Shown here piece by piece: positions 1-9,495 of a stretch of 64,000 nucleotides of DNA (the stretch's first letter is position 1; each line of letters begins with the position of its first letter). Location: positions 97,450 through 161,449 of the forward strand of contig CALFER010000090.1 of the NCBI GenBank assembly GCA_937951895.1, given 5' to 3'. Below the pieces are notes generated by a model. That model was not told the origin of the DNA. It worked only from the letters and a program-made list of their open reading frames with translations, and did not search any database. This DNA is from an uncultured bacterium (GTDB taxonomy: Bacteria > CSSED10-310 > CALFER01). Made by a program: the position numbers and the translations under genes.

Positions 1-6
1 AGTTAA

Positions 7-1677
7 ATGAATCTGATCCGAGTCATCGTTCTGATCATCCTGATCCCGACTCAGTTGTCGATATGGGGTTGCAGTCGATACACGGCCGAAAGCACTGTTT
101 TCGATGCGATACTGGCACTGCCTGATGCCGAACGCGATTTTCAGCAGGTCGTCATCGATTTTTCAAACCCCTCGCACTATAAGTACCTCGGAACGGGTTG
201 GAACCTCCCGCAGCCCGGTATCATTCCTTATTCGAGGTTCTTATGGTCATCCGATATCGCGGCATTTGTCCAGTTCCCGGTGAACCGGATCGAGCCCCTC
301 GAGTTATTGATCAGTGTACGCCCGTTCGTCTTCGAGGGATCGCCGCCGGTCACACTGTCACTGGAGTGGAACTCGAAACCGATTGGCAGGATCGAACTGA
401 CTAAAGATTGGGATCTGTATCGGTTGGAACTGCCCGAATCAGTTCTGAAAACGGGCGATAATGTCCTGTTCATCCATCAATCGCAGGTATTTCGTCCGAG
501 CGATGTGACGCAGACAACCGATACACGTGTGCTGGGAGCATCGTATGCCTACATCATCATGCGTCCCCTGCGACCACCGTTGTCTCCCGAGAACCGCACC
601 ATTTCCCAGGTTCTGGGGGAAATCGATCTGACCTTTCAGGGAGCACCTCAGCAAGTGATCTGTGATGAGTTCCCCGCATCCTTCGTGTATCGGGTGGATC
701 TTCCGAGCCGCCCCATTCTCGATTTCGGTGCCGGGATTCTTCCGGACAGCATATCAGACACGGCTCCTGCCACGCGATTCGCGGTGCGTGTCAGGCCTGC
801 CGGAACCTCTGACTGGACCGATGTGTTTCAAGCCAGAATGCACCCTCCCAGAAGAATGCTGGAAATGGGATGGAAGAAATACCGTAGAAATCTCGAATCT
901 TTCGCCAACCAAACGGTCGACCTCCAATTCGAAACCACTCAGGATCCGCCTGGCTCTCCGGGAGCAAATCTCGGGAGCTGGCTGACTCCGGTCATCATCA
1001 ACGAGCATCTTCCGGTCAACATCGTCATGATCACGGGCAGTGGTTCGGAATGGCCGCCACGAACGGTTGTCGCGGGGAGCGATCTGGAGAAACTTTATTC
1101 TGCCAGTGAGGAGTTTGTCTTGCGCAGTACGGTTCAGACCGATATCGAAGCGACTGCGACGACAGAATCCGGCATGATGGAACGAATCCCGTTCGATCTG
1201 GATCTGGTGCGGCTCCTTCAGGACGAAGGATGGGCCGCCGGATATTTCGTGAGTGGACGTAACATTGCGATCCTCGAGGATATGCTGGGTCGGGAACTGG
1301 ATGCACTGGTCGGTTATTCCGAGACGAATCCGGAACGTGGAGGCGAACTTGTGGATGACTCGATGAATTGGGCAGCCAGGTTGGAGGAGCGCCATTTCGT
1401 GATGGTGTTCGATTGGAATGGCGCGCAGTATGAGAAAAGCCTCCAGGAAGACCTCGCGTCACGGGTTCTGAACCGGTTGTTTGCGGCCCAGATGGAACTG
1501 AGTACGCTTTTTATCGTCTATAATACCGAATCCGGACAACCGATGTGGTTTGCGTTACCGGAGAACGGTATCTTGTCACCCCCGTCGAAACCGGTGGGAA
1601 CCTGGGATGATTTTTCCGAGTACCTTCTGAAGGAGTTGGGGTTGGATCCGACCTTGCGCGACAGAGAATCGCAATAA
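7..1677 (+). CDS. Lipoprotein-like protein with a degenerate sulfatase domain
   Basis: This 556-residue protein starts with a hydrophobic signal and a lipobox-like end (IWGC, Cys22), so it is probably exported and lipid-anchored. Residues about 35-190 and 200-330 read as beta-rich jelly-roll-like segments. This layout is known in front of some bacterial sulfatases. From about residue 336 the chain follows the sulfatase fold (VNIVMI, then a stretch resembling the usual LL-x-aGY-x-ta helix near RLLQDEGWAAGYFV). The metal-binding Asp pair (normally DtLRaD), the nucleophile segment and the DHGE motif are all missing, so it should be catalytically dead. The ATG directly follows a TAA at 4-6, which suggests tight coupling to an unseen upstream gene. 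The fold assignment is inference; the absence of the motifs is directly visible. Confidence 0.6.
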   Translation: MNLIRVIVLIILIPTQLSIWGCSRYTAESTVFDAILALPDAERDFQQVVIDFSNPSHYKYLGTGWNLPQPGIIPYSRFLWSSDIAAFVQFPVNRIEPLELLISVRPFVFEGSPPVTLSLEWNSKPIGRIELTKDWDLYRLELPESVLKTGDNVLFIHQSQVFRPSDVTQTTDTRVLGASYAYIIMRPLRPPLSPENRTISQVLGEIDLTFQGAPQQVICDEFPASFVYRVDLPSRPILDFGAGILPDSISDTAPATRFAVRVRPAGTSDWTDVFQARMHPPRRMLEMGWKKYRRNLESFANQTVDLQFETTQDPPGSPGANLGSWLTPVIINEHLPVNIVMITGSGSEWPPRTVVAGSDLEKLYSASEEFVLRSTVQTDIEATATTESGMMERIPFDLDLVRLLQDEGWAAGYFVSGRNIAILEDMLGRELDALVGYSETNPERGGELVDDSMNWAARLEERHFVMVFDWNGAQYEKSLQEDLASRVLNRLFAAQMELSTLFIVYNTESGQPMWFALPENGILSPPSKPVGTWDDFSEYLLKELGLDPTLRDRESQ

Positions 1678-1797
1678 TTGGAACCGCTCTGCCTTTTTGT
1701 TTGTAGAGATGATCTGGATGAATTTGTCGAGAGTGGTCTGTATCGAATTGCGATATGGATTTGAACGTAAACCTTCATCTTCTGAGAATGAAAGCCT

Positions 1798-2727
1798 ATG
1801 ATCAACGTAAAAGGATTGACCAAGCGATTCGGGAACACGGTCGCGGTTCGCGACGTGACGTTCTCGGTACCCGCCGGGCAAGTTCTTGGATTTCTCGGCC
1901 CCAATGGTGCGGGGAAATCCACCACAATGCGGATCCTGACCGGCTATATCACCGCCGACGACGGTGAAGGATCCATCGCGGGTTTCGATATCTTCAGTCA
2001 GTCACTCGAGGTGCGGAAACGGATCGGATACCTGCCGGAAAGTGCACCGCTGTATCTCGACATGGACGTTCCGGATTTCCTGAAGTTCGTGGTCACGGTG
2101 CGAAAAGTGCCGAAGGACAGACATCGCGAAGCGATCAACCGCATGATCGATCTGTGCGGGTTGAAAAACGTGATGCACAAGAAAATCGGTGAGCTGTCGA
2201 AGGGCTACCGCCAGCGAGTCGGCCTCGCTCAAACCATGATCCATGATCCCGACATCCTGGTTCTCGACGAACCCACTTCCGGACTCGATCCGAACCAGAT
2301 CGTCGAAATCCGGGATCTGATCAAGGAAATCGGCAAACAGAAAACCGTCATTCTGTCCACGCACATCCTTCAGGAGGTGACCGCCACCTGCGATCGGATC
2401 GTGATCATCAATGAAGGACGCCTCGTCGCCGACGGCACTCCTCAGGATCTCACTGCCCAGTCTTCCGGGGACACGCTGTACTGGGTGACCATCAAGGCTC
2501 GCCCCGATGATATCCGATCCCAGCTATCTCTCATTCCTGGTGTTCTCGATGTTCGACTTCACGCCGAATCCCCGGACCGTTCTCGTTTCGGGCTCAAATT
2601 CCGTTCCCAGCAACAGGTCGAAGAGCAAATTTTCAATGCGGTAACGCAGAAGGGATGGGTGTTGACCGAGTTGTATCGGGAAACCGCTTCCCTGGAAGAT
2701 GTCTTCGCACGATTGACCACAAATTGA
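1798..2727 (+). CDS. ABC transporter ATP-binding protein, GldA/ABC-2 export type
   Basis: Cytoplasmic ATPase of 309 residues that would energise the membrane proteins encoded next. Walker A GPNGAGKST lies at 34-42, the ABC signature (LSKGYRQR) near 134 and Walker B with the catalytic Glu (ILVLDEPTSGLD) near 152-163, followed by the H-loop (LSTHIL). The C-terminal 80 residues form the regulatory extension usual in ABC-2 exporters of the NatA/GldA/CcmA-like group. A permease, a GldG-like protein and a DUF4340 protein follow with gaps of 4-16 nt, so this is the first gene of an export operon. The 120 nt upstream of the ATG carry no convincing promoter or terminator. Confidence 0.9.
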   Translation: MINVKGLTKRFGNTVAVRDVTFSVPAGQVLGFLGPNGAGKSTTMRILTGYITADDGEGSIAGFDIFSQSLEVRKRIGYLPESAPLYLDMDVPDFLKFVVTVRKVPKDRHREAINRMIDLCGLKNVMHKKIGELSKGYRQRVGLAQTMIHDPDILVLDEPTSGLDPNQIVEIRDLIKEIGKQKTVILSTHILQEVTATCDRIVIINEGRLVADGTPQDLTAQSSGDTLYWVTIKARPDDIRSQLSLIPGVLDVRLHAESPDRSRFGLKFRSQQQVEEQIFNAVTQKGWVLTELYRETASLEDVFARLTTN

Positions 2728-2743
2728 GAGGGGGTTGAGCAGC

Positions 2744-3460
2744 ATGAGAGACATCATTGCAATCATGAAAAAGGAGTTTCGCAGCTATTTCGATTCTCCG
2801 ATCGCATACATCTTCACTTCCGTCTTTCTCGTTCTGTCCGGATGGCTGTTTTACAAGAACTTCTTCCTGGCCAACTACGCATCCCTCCGGATTCTCTTCG
2901 ATCTGATGCCCTGGCTGTTCCTGTTCTTCGTTCCGGCTGTGACGATGCGTCTGTGGAGTGAAGAGAAAAAACTCGGCACGATGGAACTTTTAATGACACT
3001 GCCGCTGAAAGATTCCGACGTCGTTCTCGGTAAATTCCTCGCCAGTTTTCTTTTCCTGAGCATCACCACGCTCCTCACCTTCCCGCTGGTCATCTCGACC
3101 TTCGCTCTCGGCAACCCGGACTTCGGACCCATCATCGGCGGATATCTCGGTGCGATCCTGATGGGCGGCGCCTATCTGTCGATCGGCATGTTCGCGTCGA
3201 GTCTGACGGAAAATCAGATCATCAGCTTCATTCTGGGAGTGGTGCTCTGTTTCACCTTGTTGATCATCGGAGAAAACTTCGTTCTGAGCACGATGCCGTT
3301 GTCGATCGTGCCGCTGTTGCAGTATCTGAGTCTGGGCGCTCATTTCGACTCGATCGGACGCGGCGTCATCGACACGCGCGACCTGATCTACTACCTGTCG
3401 GTCATTTCATTCTTCCTCTTCCTCAACACTCGCTCGCTGGCGAGCCGCAGCTGGAGATAG
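2744..3460 (+). CDS. ABC-2 type permease, GldF-like
   Basis: Integral membrane permease of about 238 residues with six predicted hydrophobic helices. It opens with RDIIAIMKKEFRSYFDSPIAYIF, a form typical of ABC-2 permeases of the GldF group, and carries the conserved LWSEEKKLGTMELLMTLP segment between the first helices. A TTG at 2735 would extend the protein by three residues, but it leaves no spacing from the GAGAGGGGG ribosome-binding site at 2726-2734. The ATG at 2744 has normal spacing and is chosen. It pairs with the ATPase upstream and the GldG-like protein downstream. In Bacteroidetes the related proteins take part in gliding, but outside that group the substrate is unknown. Confidence 0.85.
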   Translation: MRDIIAIMKKEFRSYFDSPIAYIFTSVFLVLSGWLFYKNFFLANYASLRILFDLMPWLFLFFVPAVTMRLWSEEKKLGTMELLMTLPLKDSDVVLGKFLASFLFLSITTLLTFPLVISTFALGNPDFGPIIGGYLGAILMGGAYLSIGMFASSLTENQIISFILGVVLCFTLLIIGENFVLSTMPLSIVPLLQYLSLGAHFDSIGRGVIDTRDLIYYLSVISFFLFLNTRSLASRSWR

Positions 3461-3469
3461 GAGGTCGCC

Positions 3470-5113
3470 ATGCCGCGAAACATCGTTCGTTATGGAAGCC
3501 AGTCCATCCTGATCATCGTCATGATGCTCGGAATTCTCTTTTTCATGAACGTGATCGCTTCACGTCTGTTTTCCCGGGCGGATCTCACGGAGAACAAAGA
3601 ATTCACGGTCACCGATTCAACCAGGACGATCCTCGGAAACCTCGATGACATCGTCAATGTGCACCTGTATTTCTCGAGTGATCTTCCCCCGTATCTGGCC
3701 AATCTCGAAACCCAGATCAACGATCTGCTGGATGAATACAAAGCTTATTCCAAGAATCGTATCGCGGTTGAATTTGTCGATCCAGCGAAGGATCCCGCCG
3801 TCAAGGAAAAGGCGCAGCGGCTTGGTATTCCTGAACTGCAGTTGACCGTGATCGAAAAAGACCAGCGCCAGGTCCGTAAAGCATTTCTGGGAATCTCCGT
3901 TCAGTACGGCGACAAGAATCAGGTCATCCCCGTTATAAAAAACCTGTCCAATCTCGAGTATGACCTGACTTCCGCGATCTTCAAGGTCACCGATACAAAA
4001 CAGCGGATGCTCGGTTGGGTGGGCGCCAAAGGCGAGGAAAACTCTCCTGTCGGATTCACCGAAGTCGGAAAAATGATCGAACAGGAATACACGACACGCT
4101 TCTTCGAGCCCGGGAAATTGTCATCGATTCCCGAGACGATCGGCGCGATTGTGGTCGACGGAAACCAGCCGCTGCCGGAACGGGCGCAGTACGCGATCGA
4201 TCAATATATCATGAAGGGCGGCAAGGTGATTTTCCTGTCAGACGGTATCAAGATCGAAAATGAGTCCATGACGGCATCGGCCGTACCACAGGATGTGCAG
4301 GCGTTGATGACGTTCTATGGCATTGGCATTCAACCGTCGCTCATCGTTGATCGCAGCAATGCATATGCGGCTTTCAACAGCGGATTCATGCGATTCAGCC
4401 TTCCTTACCCATTCTGGCCCAAGATCCTTCCGGAAGGATTCAACCCGGATTTTCCGGCAGTCAGTCAACTCGAATCGCTGGTCCTTCCCTGGACCAGTCC
4501 GTTAACGCTCATGGCAGAACAAGGCGACCGCTTCAAGGTCACGGATATCGCCAAAACATCCCGCTACTCGGCCACCATAACCGAAAACTTCGACCTGAAC
4601 CCGCAGCAGCGTTTCGATATCGATCCGGCTCAGTTCAAAGAACAACCGATCGCGCTTCAGGTCGACGGCATATTCAAGAGCATGTTTGAAAATCGGCCGA
4701 TTCCGGCGGATCCCCAGGCACCCAAGGATGGCGCTGCACAGAAAAATCCGGAAACGACCGTGAACGAGAGCAAGAGCACGACGATCGCGGTGATTGCCAG
4801 CACACGATTCATCACCAATCAGTTCGTTCAGATGTTTCCGGACAATATCGTTTTCTTTCAAAATCTGATCGATTCGTATCTGATTGGAGACCAACTCATC
4901 GGAATCCGCTCGCGTGCAGTGACCGATCGTCCGTTATCGTTTGGTGAACCGGGTGAAAAGATCGAGGAAGCGCAGCAGGAGAAAATCAAGAGTTTTCATC
5001 GGGTGGCGGGTACGTTCGGCATGTCGATCGTACTGGTAATCTTCGGCATTGTTCGCCTTGCGATCCGCCGAAACCAGAAACGCGGTCTGCTTGAAAGTAC
5101 TGCCGGGAGGTAG
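3470..5113 (+). CDS. GldG-like auxiliary component of ABC exporter
   Basis: Membrane-anchored protein of 547 residues with one N-terminal helix (about 10-30) and one C-terminal helix (about 512-535), so most of the chain lies outside the cytoplasm. After the first helix it carries the family sequence (DLTENKEFTVTDSTRTIL) and a thioredoxin-like segment. A GATase-like region follows (IGAIVVDGNQPLPERAQYAI with GGKVIFLSDG), as in the GldG/DUF4350/IFT52-like family. A strong ribosome-binding site (GGAGG) lies 8 nt before the ATG. It sits between the GldF-like permease and a DUF4340 protein, the usual order for this export module. The transported substrate cannot be read from the sequence. Confidence 0.85.
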   Translation: MPRNIVRYGSQSILIIVMMLGILFFMNVIASRLFSRADLTENKEFTVTDSTRTILGNLDDIVNVHLYFSSDLPPYLANLETQINDLLDEYKAYSKNRIAVEFVDPAKDPAVKEKAQRLGIPELQLTVIEKDQRQVRKAFLGISVQYGDKNQVIPVIKNLSNLEYDLTSAIFKVTDTKQRMLGWVGAKGEENSPVGFTEVGKMIEQEYTTRFFEPGKLSSIPETIGAIVVDGNQPLPERAQYAIDQYIMKGGKVIFLSDGIKIENESMTASAVPQDVQALMTFYGIGIQPSLIVDRSNAYAAFNSGFMRFSLPYPFWPKILPEGFNPDFPAVSQLESLVLPWTSPLTLMAEQGDRFKVTDIAKTSRYSATITENFDLNPQQRFDIDPAQFKEQPIALQVDGIFKSMFENRPIPADPQAPKDGAAQKNPETTVNESKSTTIAVIASTRFITNQFVQMFPDNIVFFQNLIDSYLIGDQLIGIRSRAVTDRPLSFGEPGEKIEEAQQEKIKSFHRVAGTFGMSIVLVIFGIVRLAIRRNQKRGLLESTAGR

Positions 5114-5117
5114 ACAC

Positions 5118-6248
5118 ATGAACAACAAAACACTCATGCTGATGCTCGCCGTTTTCATCGTTCTGGGAGCGATCGTCTATTTCATGGAACAACCATTCGC
5201 CGAAAAGAAACCGGTACGGTCACCGGAACTGGGTATCCTGTTCCCCGACTTCAAGAAAGAAGACATCACCCGGATGGAGTTCGGCGCTTTCAGTTCCAAA
5301 ATCGTTCTCGTCCGCGAAAACGACAGCTGGCAGGTTCTGGACAACGATCAGAAATTCCCTGCGGATTCAGCCAGTATCGACAAAGTGTTCGAAACGATTC
5401 AGACGATGGAAGCACGGCAACTCATCTCAAATAACCCCGGCAAGCACATGTCCTTTGAAGTCAATGCACCGCAGGAGACTCAGGCGACTGATCCGGACGG
5501 ATCGTCCAAACCGTTCACGATGGGAACACTGGGAACCGAAGTCGTACTGAAAGACCAGAATGACTCGGAAAAAGTGCATCTCTTCGTGGGAAAAAACAGT
5601 TCGAGCGATTTCATGTCGACATATGTCCGCAAGGATAAATCCGATGCCGTACTGCTGGTCGACGGATACCTCAAAATGGTGTTCTCGAAACCGGACGCCG
5701 CCGGTTGGAAGGATCGAACACTCAGCAGGATCGATAAAACCGATCTTGCAAGAATCACCTTGACGCGCGGCAAAGAACAGCTCGTATTCGAACCGGCAAC
5801 GATTGCGTCTCCCACTGCAGACTCCGAAGCGACACCCGCAGCCGAACCGGTCAAAGCCCAGGCATCTGAATGGAAACTGATCCAGCCGGGGGATGTTGAA
5901 ACCGACTCCAAACAGATCGATCGTCTGGTTGGAATGTTCACGAACCTTCAGGCGACCGATTTTGCTCCTGCCGTCGCCAACCCGGCTGAGTATGGCTTCG
6001 AACCGCCCGAAATTCGTGCCGTTCTGACAAAAACTGACGGATCGGATCTCGCGCTTGTTTTCGGTGCGGAGAGCAAAGAGCGGAAAGATCAGTTCTTCGC
6101 AAAGATTGAAGGATCGGATCGCGTGTATATCGTGCCGAAGTATCGCCTGGAGATGATGAGGAAGAAACCCGCTGAGTTCGGGCCGACGGGAACACCGACG
6201 CCCGTGAGCCCGGGATCCGTCGCTCCGGCCGGTCCCTTGAAAAAATAA
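5118..6248 (+). CDS. DUF4340 domain protein
   Basis: Protein of 376 residues with a single N-terminal transmembrane helix (about 5-21) and a large extracytoplasmic part made of two similar beta-rich DUF4340 segments. These are separated by an Ala/Pro/Thr-rich linker near residues 230-255. Typical phrases are DFKKEDITRMEF, a WQVLDN-type strand, and later a matching EWKLIQP with DSKQIDRLV. An in-frame ATG at 5049 would overlap the GldG-like gene by 65 nt. The ATG at 5118 has a GGGAGG site 7 nt upstream and is chosen. It is the last gene of the export operon, and DUF4340 proteins usually accompany GldG-like proteins. Its exact role in transport is not known. Confidence 0.85.
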   Translation: MNNKTLMLMLAVFIVLGAIVYFMEQPFAEKKPVRSPELGILFPDFKKEDITRMEFGAFSSKIVLVRENDSWQVLDNDQKFPADSASIDKVFETIQTMEARQLISNNPGKHMSFEVNAPQETQATDPDGSSKPFTMGTLGTEVVLKDQNDSEKVHLFVGKNSSSDFMSTYVRKDKSDAVLLVDGYLKMVFSKPDAAGWKDRTLSRIDKTDLARITLTRGKEQLVFEPATIASPTADSEATPAAEPVKAQASEWKLIQPGDVETDSKQIDRLVGMFTNLQATDFAPAVANPAEYGFEPPEIRAVLTKTDGSDLALVFGAESKERKDQFFAKIEGSDRVYIVPKYRLEMMRKKPAEFGPTGTPTPVSPGSVAPAGPLKK

Positions 6249-6251
6249 CGG

Positions 6252-6977
6252 ATGGACTCTGAAGCCGACGCGCGACAGATCCTTTCTCCCATCACCTTCG
6301 CATCCTTCAGTTATCGCTCGATGGGGCTTCCTGTTTCCCAGGAAGCCCTTTTTCTTTCCCGGTTCGCCTTCGATCATGTCCGCAATCCGAAACTGGCACT
6401 CGATATGGGATGCGGATGCGGACTGCTGGCCATCATCCTGTCTCTCGCGTTACCCTCCATCCGATTCCATGCGATCGACATTCAGGCTCAGTTGATCGAA
6501 ATGGCCCGCGCCAACTGCATCGACAACGGTGTCGGAAATCGAATCATCGGCTCCGTCACAGACATTCGACAGCTTCATGAGATTCATACTCCCAATTCTT
6601 TCGATCTTGTGATCTCCAATCCCCCGTTTCGGAAAGTTCGAACCGGAAGAATCAGCCCCGATGCCATAAAATCGATTGCCTGTCATGAAATTTCAGTAAC
6701 AATGAGCGATTACGTGTATGAAGCCTCGATTGTATTGCGATCGGGAGGCACTTTCGCAACTGTGATTCTGCCCGAACGTCTGCTCGAACTGATCGACTAC
6801 ATGAACCGACGGCGATTGACACCGACCATGATACAGTTCATCCATCACCGCCGAAACGACCAAGCGAATGCCGTCATGGTTCTGGGACGAAAAAACGGAC
6901 GCGGAACACTTGACGTCCTTTGGCCGAAAGTCGTTCAGCGTGAATCGATTGATTCCATACAACAAATCGAATCATAA
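6252..6977 (+). CDS. trmN6: tRNA1(Val) (adenine-N6)-methyltransferase-like protein
   Basis: Cytoplasmic SAM-dependent methyltransferase of 241 residues. Motif I (ALDMGCGCGLLAIIL) and the acidic end of strand 2 (FHAIDIQ) form the SAM pocket. NPPFRK is the N6-adenine-type catalytic motif. The family acts on A37 of tRNA1(Val) in E. coli, and related proteins methylate other adenines or glutamines, so the substrate is likely but not certain. The N-terminus (PVSQEALFLSRF) fits the YfiC group rather than rRNA methylases. The ATG is 3 nt after the DUF4340 stop with no clear ribosome-binding site, so translational coupling is likely. Confidence 0.7.
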   Translation: MDSEADARQILSPITFASFSYRSMGLPVSQEALFLSRFAFDHVRNPKLALDMGCGCGLLAIILSLALPSIRFHAIDIQAQLIEMARANCIDNGVGNRIIGSVTDIRQLHEIHTPNSFDLVISNPPFRKVRTGRISPDAIKSIACHEISVTMSDYVYEASIVLRSGGTFATVILPERLLELIDYMNRRRLTPTMIQFIHHRRNDQANAVMVLGRKNGRGTLDVLWPKVVQRESIDSIQQIES

Positions 6978-6985
6978 TACAGGAC

Positions 6986-9493
6986 ATGATTTCCGGACGA
7001 TCTCATCGAACCCGTTTCACTTTCTTCGGACTGTTCATCCTGATCAATGTCATTCCGTTGATCGGATCGGAGCATGTCACTCGTGCGGCCAGCATCGAAG
7101 TCACGACCAGCGACGATCGAAATGTCAACCTGCCTTCGGTTGAGATTGTCGTGTTCCGGTCGAGCCAGAACGAACCGATCGCTCTGTTCGAGACGGATGC
7201 CGAGGGGGAAATCATCATCGCACATCTGTCGGGTGGCCTGTATCGGATACAGGCATCGAGAGCCGGATTCGATACGGTTCAAACACCCTTTCTCCGGCTG
7301 TCGAACGATAGCGTTCAGCGCGTCAAGATTCGTTTAGTTCCCAAACTCGATACCAACGTTTCGACGATCCTTCCGGCACTCGTCCAAATTCGTGAATCCC
7401 GTTTCCCCTCCCTGCTCAGACGTCTGCCTCAATCCTCGGAACGTTTACCCGCCTCATTCGACACAGTCGAGCAGTTGGTCGATCGCGGAATGATGATCTT
7501 GGAACCAAACGGAGATGTCCTCTTCCCATCGTCTCGTGGCATCGATTCAAGCATGATGGTGGATCAGTTCGATCTGACCGATCCCGCATTCAACCGGCCT
7601 TATCTGGTTCCTCCTTCCGCTTTCCTGTGGAATATCGACATGATGTCTGCCGGTCTGGATGCGCCGTTCGCGACGTCTTCCGCCGGGGCCCTGGGCCTCT
7701 ACTCCCGTAATCCGACCGAAACCCCATTCAGTGTGTCACTGATCCGCTCACAGGCGGTTTACAATTCCGGTCGCTTCGACTCGGATGAAGCGCGAGAGGC
7801 GTTCCAGTACTGGCACGAGCATGGTGATCCGGATCACACGCAACCTGACAGCACACCGCTCATCCGGGATAATGCGACCTCCGCGTTGATTGAATCTCAT
7901 ATGCCCGGATGGAGATTCCTGGCCGCCGGAACCCTCATCGATGCATCTCATAACCCCATCTCAGGGCAGATCAACCCTGATTACCGTGATGATAAAAATG
8001 CGTGGATCAAAACCAGCCTGAATCTCTCCCCACGCATGGAACTGCTCGCCCTTGCCGGCTACCAGGATCTCTGGCTGCGGCCGCGCGCGCCGTTCGAACT
8101 CAGAAAGCAAGATCCCGTTTTCAGCCGGCGAACCGGGTACCTCGCGGCGCTGAGTCTTCGATACCGAATGATTTCCGGTGATCTCGCCGAAATCGACATA
8201 TACTCCATGGAATCAAATCGAGTGAAGGGAGAGACTGAGAATGGCCGAATAGCGGGCCCGGATGAGGCGAATCAGCCGATTGCATCGGACGACTACCGCT
8301 ACGGCGGGGCTTGGGCAAGCACGAAGTCAGGATGTGCGGCACGGTTTCACCGGACAAGCCGTTCCCATGTGTTTCTGATTCAGGCAGGACTGCAGTTCCT
8401 CGACGGGGATGGCCGGGAACAGGTTCTGTTCGGTCCACGCAGTGACGGATCTCCGGTTCAGTCATCACGCGCAGACTATTCATTTCGCGACTACACATCA
8501 TCGGTCTGGGGCAGTGATCGATGGTTTGCCACGGAGAATCTCGAGATCACGACTATCGTTCGATGGGATCGATACAATTATATCGTCAACCGCGACAATC
8601 TGACTCCGCGTCTCGATATCGGGTATCACCGATTCGGTCTCCGCTTCTTCGGAGGGGTTGAACGAATCGTCCAGGCACCTCCGGCAAGCTATATCAATGT
8701 GCGTTTTTCTCCCGAGACATCGGATCGTGAAGAATCGATGATGCCGACATCGGGTCTGAGATGGTTCATTGGCGCGGGTGGGAGCAACTCACACTCCCTG
8801 AGCTATTCTCTCGGATTCTATCACACCAACATGTCCAATCCCTTCGAGATCACTCGTGTGCATCTGGCCAGCGGTGTGTACCGGTTCGAACCGGTCCAGT
8901 CGCACGAACGCACCAGTGACGGGATTTCCATCGATCTGCAGTATCGTCTGAACGATCGACTGAACGTTTCCGCCGCCTATCTGTTCTCGTATGCACAAGT
9001 GCACAGCCCATCCGAAGCACCTGAATCATTTTTTGATCCCATACCCGAATCACGTTTTCCATCACCCGATGAACTCCCGGATGAGTCCGCATCCGTGAAA
9101 CTGAACGATACGATCCATCATCGCCTGCACGGCACACTGGATTATTCCCTGTTCCCTTCATACGATATCCGGGCAGAGTTGCAGTATTGCTTCTCGTCAG
9201 GTCGTCCGTACACACCCGTCATATATAATCCTCTGGCCCCGGATGACTATCGGTTCGGTCAGATCAACTCCCGTCGCACGCCAGCCTGGCACCGGTTCGA
9301 TCTCGCGATCCTGAAAGACTTCCACCTGTCCGATGCCATCCGGATCCAGACTGCCCTCAGAGTTCAGAATGTTTTCGATACCTGGCAGGATGCCCCCGTC
9401 GATCCTTCGACCGGCTATCAAACCTTTGATCCCTACGGAATCGACTCGAACCTCCCCAGAATCGTACGAATCGAGGCCGGTATCCGATTCTAG
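6986..9493 (+). CDS. TonB-dependent-receptor-like outer-membrane protein with N-terminal carboxypeptidase-regulatory domain
   Basis: Outer-membrane protein of 835 residues. After a signal peptide (hydrophobic core about 11-27) comes a beta-sandwich of the carboxypeptidase-regulatory type (FETDAEGEIIIAHLSGGLYRI), then a plug-like segment (MMVDQFDLTDPAF with SSAGALGLYSR), then a long barrel. The end matches the TonB-receptor C-terminus: a NVFDTWQ segment followed by the final strand IEAGIRF with terminal Phe. No obvious TonB box is seen. Family members import siderophores, cobalamin or glycans; nothing here fixes the ligand. It follows the methyltransferase by 8 nt and converges on the next gene with only 2 nt between stops. 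Confidence 0.75.
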   Translation: MISGRSHRTRFTFFGLFILINVIPLIGSEHVTRAASIEVTTSDDRNVNLPSVEIVVFRSSQNEPIALFETDAEGEIIIAHLSGGLYRIQASRAGFDTVQTPFLRLSNDSVQRVKIRLVPKLDTNVSTILPALVQIRESRFPSLLRRLPQSSERLPASFDTVEQLVDRGMMILEPNGDVLFPSSRGIDSSMMVDQFDLTDPAFNRPYLVPPSAFLWNIDMMSAGLDAPFATSSAGALGLYSRNPTETPFSVSLIRSQAVYNSGRFDSDEAREAFQYWHEHGDPDHTQPDSTPLIRDNATSALIESHMPGWRFLAAGTLIDASHNPISGQINPDYRDDKNAWIKTSLNLSPRMELLALAGYQDLWLRPRAPFELRKQDPVFSRRTGYLAALSLRYRMISGDLAEIDIYSMESNRVKGETENGRIAGPDEANQPIASDDYRYGGAWASTKSGCAARFHRTSRSHVFLIQAGLQFLDGDGREQVLFGPRSDGSPVQSSRADYSFRDYTSSVWGSDRWFATENLEITTIVRWDRYNYIVNRDNLTPRLDIGYHRFGLRFFGGVERIVQAPPASYINVRFSPETSDREESMMPTSGLRWFIGAGGSNSHSLSYSLGFYHTNMSNPFEITRVHLASGVYRFEPVQSHERTSDGISIDLQYRLNDRLNVSAAYLFSYAQVHSPSEAPESFFDPIPESRFPSPDELPDESASVKLNDTIHHRLHGTLDYSLFPSYDIRAELQYCFSSGRPYTPVIYNPLAPDDYRFGQINSRRTPAWHRFDLAILKDFHLSDAIRIQTALRVQNVFDTWQDAPVDPSTGYQTFDPYGIDSNLPRIVRIEAGIRF

Positions 9494-9495
9494 AA

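Noticed and set aside
2735..2743. TTG start for the GldF-like permease
   Set aside because: It directly abuts the ribosome-binding site; the ATG at 2744 has normal spacing.
5427..6377. Open frame of 316 codons on the minus strand
   Set aside because: It covers the DUF4340 gene and the start of the methyltransferase; no recognisable domain or ribosome-binding site.
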